The notes below the pieces were generated by a model. That model was not told the origin of the DNA. It did not search any database and saw only the letters and a list, made by a program, of their open reading frames with translations. A stretch of 64,000 bases of DNA from Belliella filtrata (GTDB lineage: Bacteria; Bacteroidota; Bacteroidia; Cytophagales; Cyclobacteriaceae), in NCBI RefSeq assembly GCF_022549775.1, contig NZ_JAKZGP010000004.1, positions 1 to 64,000 of the forward strand. Reading direction: 5' to 3'. The translations under genes and the position numbers were made by a program. Shown here piece after piece: positions 63,003 to 64,000 of this stretch. Within the stretch, counting starts at the first letter, position 1. Every line of letters begins with the position of its first letter.

Positions 63003-63473
63003 TTATTTGCGACGAAGTTCAAGCTCAGATACTCGTCCGTTAGAATCAAGTCTGATATCGCTAATGAAGTTCAAGTTTTTCTTGGTGTCTTTCAAGTAGT
63101 TCAAGTACTTAACTATTGTGGTAGGTTCATCATAATCTTTGATACCACTTTCCTCATGAATTACGATTAAAACTGGCGTCTCTTGGTTTGAGAACATACC
63201 CAATGCTTCTTGAATTGTGCTATTAGCGGCTTGTACGTTTGAAGAGTTAGCAACGCTACTAAAGTAGTTTTCCAACTTACCGACAGCAACTTCCTCTGCT
63301 GAAGGTTGTGCTGGTGCAGGTGCTGGAGCGGGTTCTACTTTTTCAACTGGTTCGGGTGTAGGCTCTGCTACAACTTTCTTCTTACTTTTACAAGCTCCCA
63401 TAGCTAGCAAACCGAACAGCGCAATAATTACCATCCTGTTCATAGGTGATGATTGAAAGGTTCTTTTTTTCAT
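63003..63473 (-). CDS. Lipoprotein of the LRR operon
   Basis: The product begins with a signal peptide and lipobox LLAMGACKS, so it is a lipoprotein. A Pro/Ala/Glu-rich linker follows (EPVEKVEPAPAPAPAQPSAE), reaching out from the membrane, and then a 95-residue domain (KLENYFSSVANSSN, QEALGMFSNQ, YDEPTTIVKYLNYLKD, RLDSNGRVSELELR) of a type common in Bacteroidota. It may start at 63473 or at the Met 10 codons later (63443). It is first in the operon, 26 bases before the next gene, and has a good promoter at 63605-63633. Confidence 0.8.
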   Translation of the reverse strand: MKKRTFQSSPMNRMVIIALFGLLAMGACKSKKKVVAEPTPEPVEKVEPAPAPAPAQPSAEEVAVGKLENYFSSVANSSNVQAANSTIQEALGMFSNQETPVLIVIHEESGIKDYDEPTTIVKYLNYLKDTKKNLNFISDIRLDSNGRVSELELRRK

Positions 63474-63604
63474 GTTTGGAATTAATATTTATGATTTTCA
63501 GTATGAACGACCACAATTATTCAAAAAGCATTCCATATTATCCTTATTACAGATTTTATTTCTTGAAATATCTTTTCCGAACTTTATTGTGGCATTTTCA
63601 GGCG

Positions 63605-63633
63605 CAAATGTATGTGAAAAACTCAACATTCAA
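63605..63633 (-). promoter_or_regulatory. Promoter of the four-gene LRR operon
   Basis: On the minus strand TTTG with TTG at 63633-63631, 18-base spacer, TACATTTG (63612-63605), a perfect fit to the TTTG / TAnnTTTG pattern. The predicted start of transcription is about 125 bases before the ATG at 63473. Confidence 0.65.
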
Positions 63634-63679
63634 ATGCCCCTCAATGCAATATGAGAAAATATTTTTTCCCATAAAAAAA

Positions 63680-63704
63680 AGTCGTCAACTACCTGCTGAC
63701 GACT
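63680..63704 (-). terminator. Terminator of the thioredoxin-fold gene
   Basis: On the minus strand AGTCGTCA, 9-base loop, TGACGACT, then T8. It lies 21 bases after the stop at 63726 and separates this gene from the LRR operon. Confidence 0.88.
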
Positions 63705-63725
63705 GCACTTAAATCTAACTGTTTT

Positions 63726-64000
63726 TTACTCAAAAATCTCCTCTAATTTCTTCTCTAAACTAGTCCCTCGAAGGTCTTTAGAGACAATAATGCCTTCTGG
63801 ATCAATTAAATAGGTTGCAGGTATTGCATTGATTTGATATATGGCAGCAGCGGCTGAATTGAAGTATTGCAAATCTGAAACATGAGTCCAAGTCAAACCA
63901 TCTTCCTCAATGGCTTTTACCCAGGCATCCTTAGTTCTATCGAGTGAGACACCAAATACTTCGAAACCTGATTCGTTGTATTTGTTATAAAGCCGAACTA
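63726..64000 (-). CDS. TlpA/AhpC-type thioredoxin-fold protein, C-terminal part (runs off right edge)
   Basis: The minus-strand frame enters from the right edge and ends at TAA (63726-63728) after about 91 codons. It has EVFGVSLDRTKDAWVKAIEE, a YQINAIPATYLIDPEG segment with the cis-Pro, and a DLRGTSLEKKLEEIF end, as at the C-terminus of TlpA-like thiol-disulfide proteins. The WCxxC active site would lie outside the window. Whether it is a lipoprotein like 15536-16945 cannot be seen. Confidence 0.8.
   Translation of the reverse strand, partial: VRLYNKYNESGFEVFGVSLDRTKDAWVKAIEEDGLTWTHVSDLQYFNSAAAAIYQINAIPATYLIDPEGIIVSKDLRGTSLEKKLEEIFE

Overview
The window looks like chromosome of a Bacteroidota bacterium, most likely order Cytophagales near Cyclobacteriaceae (an inference from gene content; no marker gene for placement is present). 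Supporting signs are low GC, start codons without Shine-Dalgarno sequences, -7 boxes of the form TAnnTTTG, a T9SS-type C-terminal sorting domain, Bacteroidota-style TlpA lipoproteins, YceI proteins, and an arginine pathway with the transcarbamylase that acts on an N-acylated ornithine. No rRNA, tRNA, CRISPR array or phage was seen. Mobile DNA is limited to the cut end of an IS256-like element at the left edge.

Layout. 1-200: end of an insertion sequence. 370-2675: divergent tryptophan 2,3-dioxygenase and glutaryl-CoA dehydrogenase. 2906-8350: minus-strand parE-parC-trmH, with a degenerate heptad repeat between parE and parC. 8391-23712: mixed metabolic and hypothetical genes, including a sterol-desaturase-like enzyme, a ROK kinase, CvfB, 3-hydroxybutyryl-CoA dehydrogenase, a deoxynucleoside kinase, a TlpA lipoprotein, a PlsC-like acyltransferase, 4-hydroxyphenylpyruvate dioxygenase, phosphoglucomutase, YihY and a DsbA/FrnE-like protein. 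23910-32766: an arginine biosynthesis cluster (GNAT acetyltransferase, argG, argC, argD, argF', argB, argE, argH) with a candidate promoter/operator and a puzzling short ORF in front. 32769-35236: YceI / outer-membrane protein / YceI-like set. 35435-37102: DUF6909-like protein behind a dyad centred on a promoter box. 37341-43907: DinB protein, M28 peptidase, dead HigA-type antitoxin, and a PIG-L deacetylase / 33-residue membrane protein / SSS symporter operon. 44052-52679: gyrA with a TPR protein, outer-membrane and exported proteins, rpe, and a T9SS-exported subtilase with its lipoprotein. 52764-58883: a TrpF-like protein, hemF, PAP2, riboflavin synthase, pcm, a thioesterase and a kinase-like protein. 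59119-63473: a four-gene minus-strand operon of exported proteins ending in a leucine-rich-repeat protein. 63726-64000: C-terminal part of a thioredoxin-fold protein.

The best candidate for an undescribed system is the 59119-63473 operon. A lipoprotein and exported proteins appear to share one small domain, and the last fuses that domain to three alternating blocks of a WW-x2-L module and leucine-rich repeats. Other notable points are the regulatory region before the arginine cluster, the 33-residue protein coupled to a deacetylase and symporter, the promoter-centred dyad at 37243-37278, and several enzyme-family members that have lost catalytic or metal-binding residues. In three places (17060, 35236, 48893) a terminator hairpin lies at or inside the longest possible start, so shorter starts are given.
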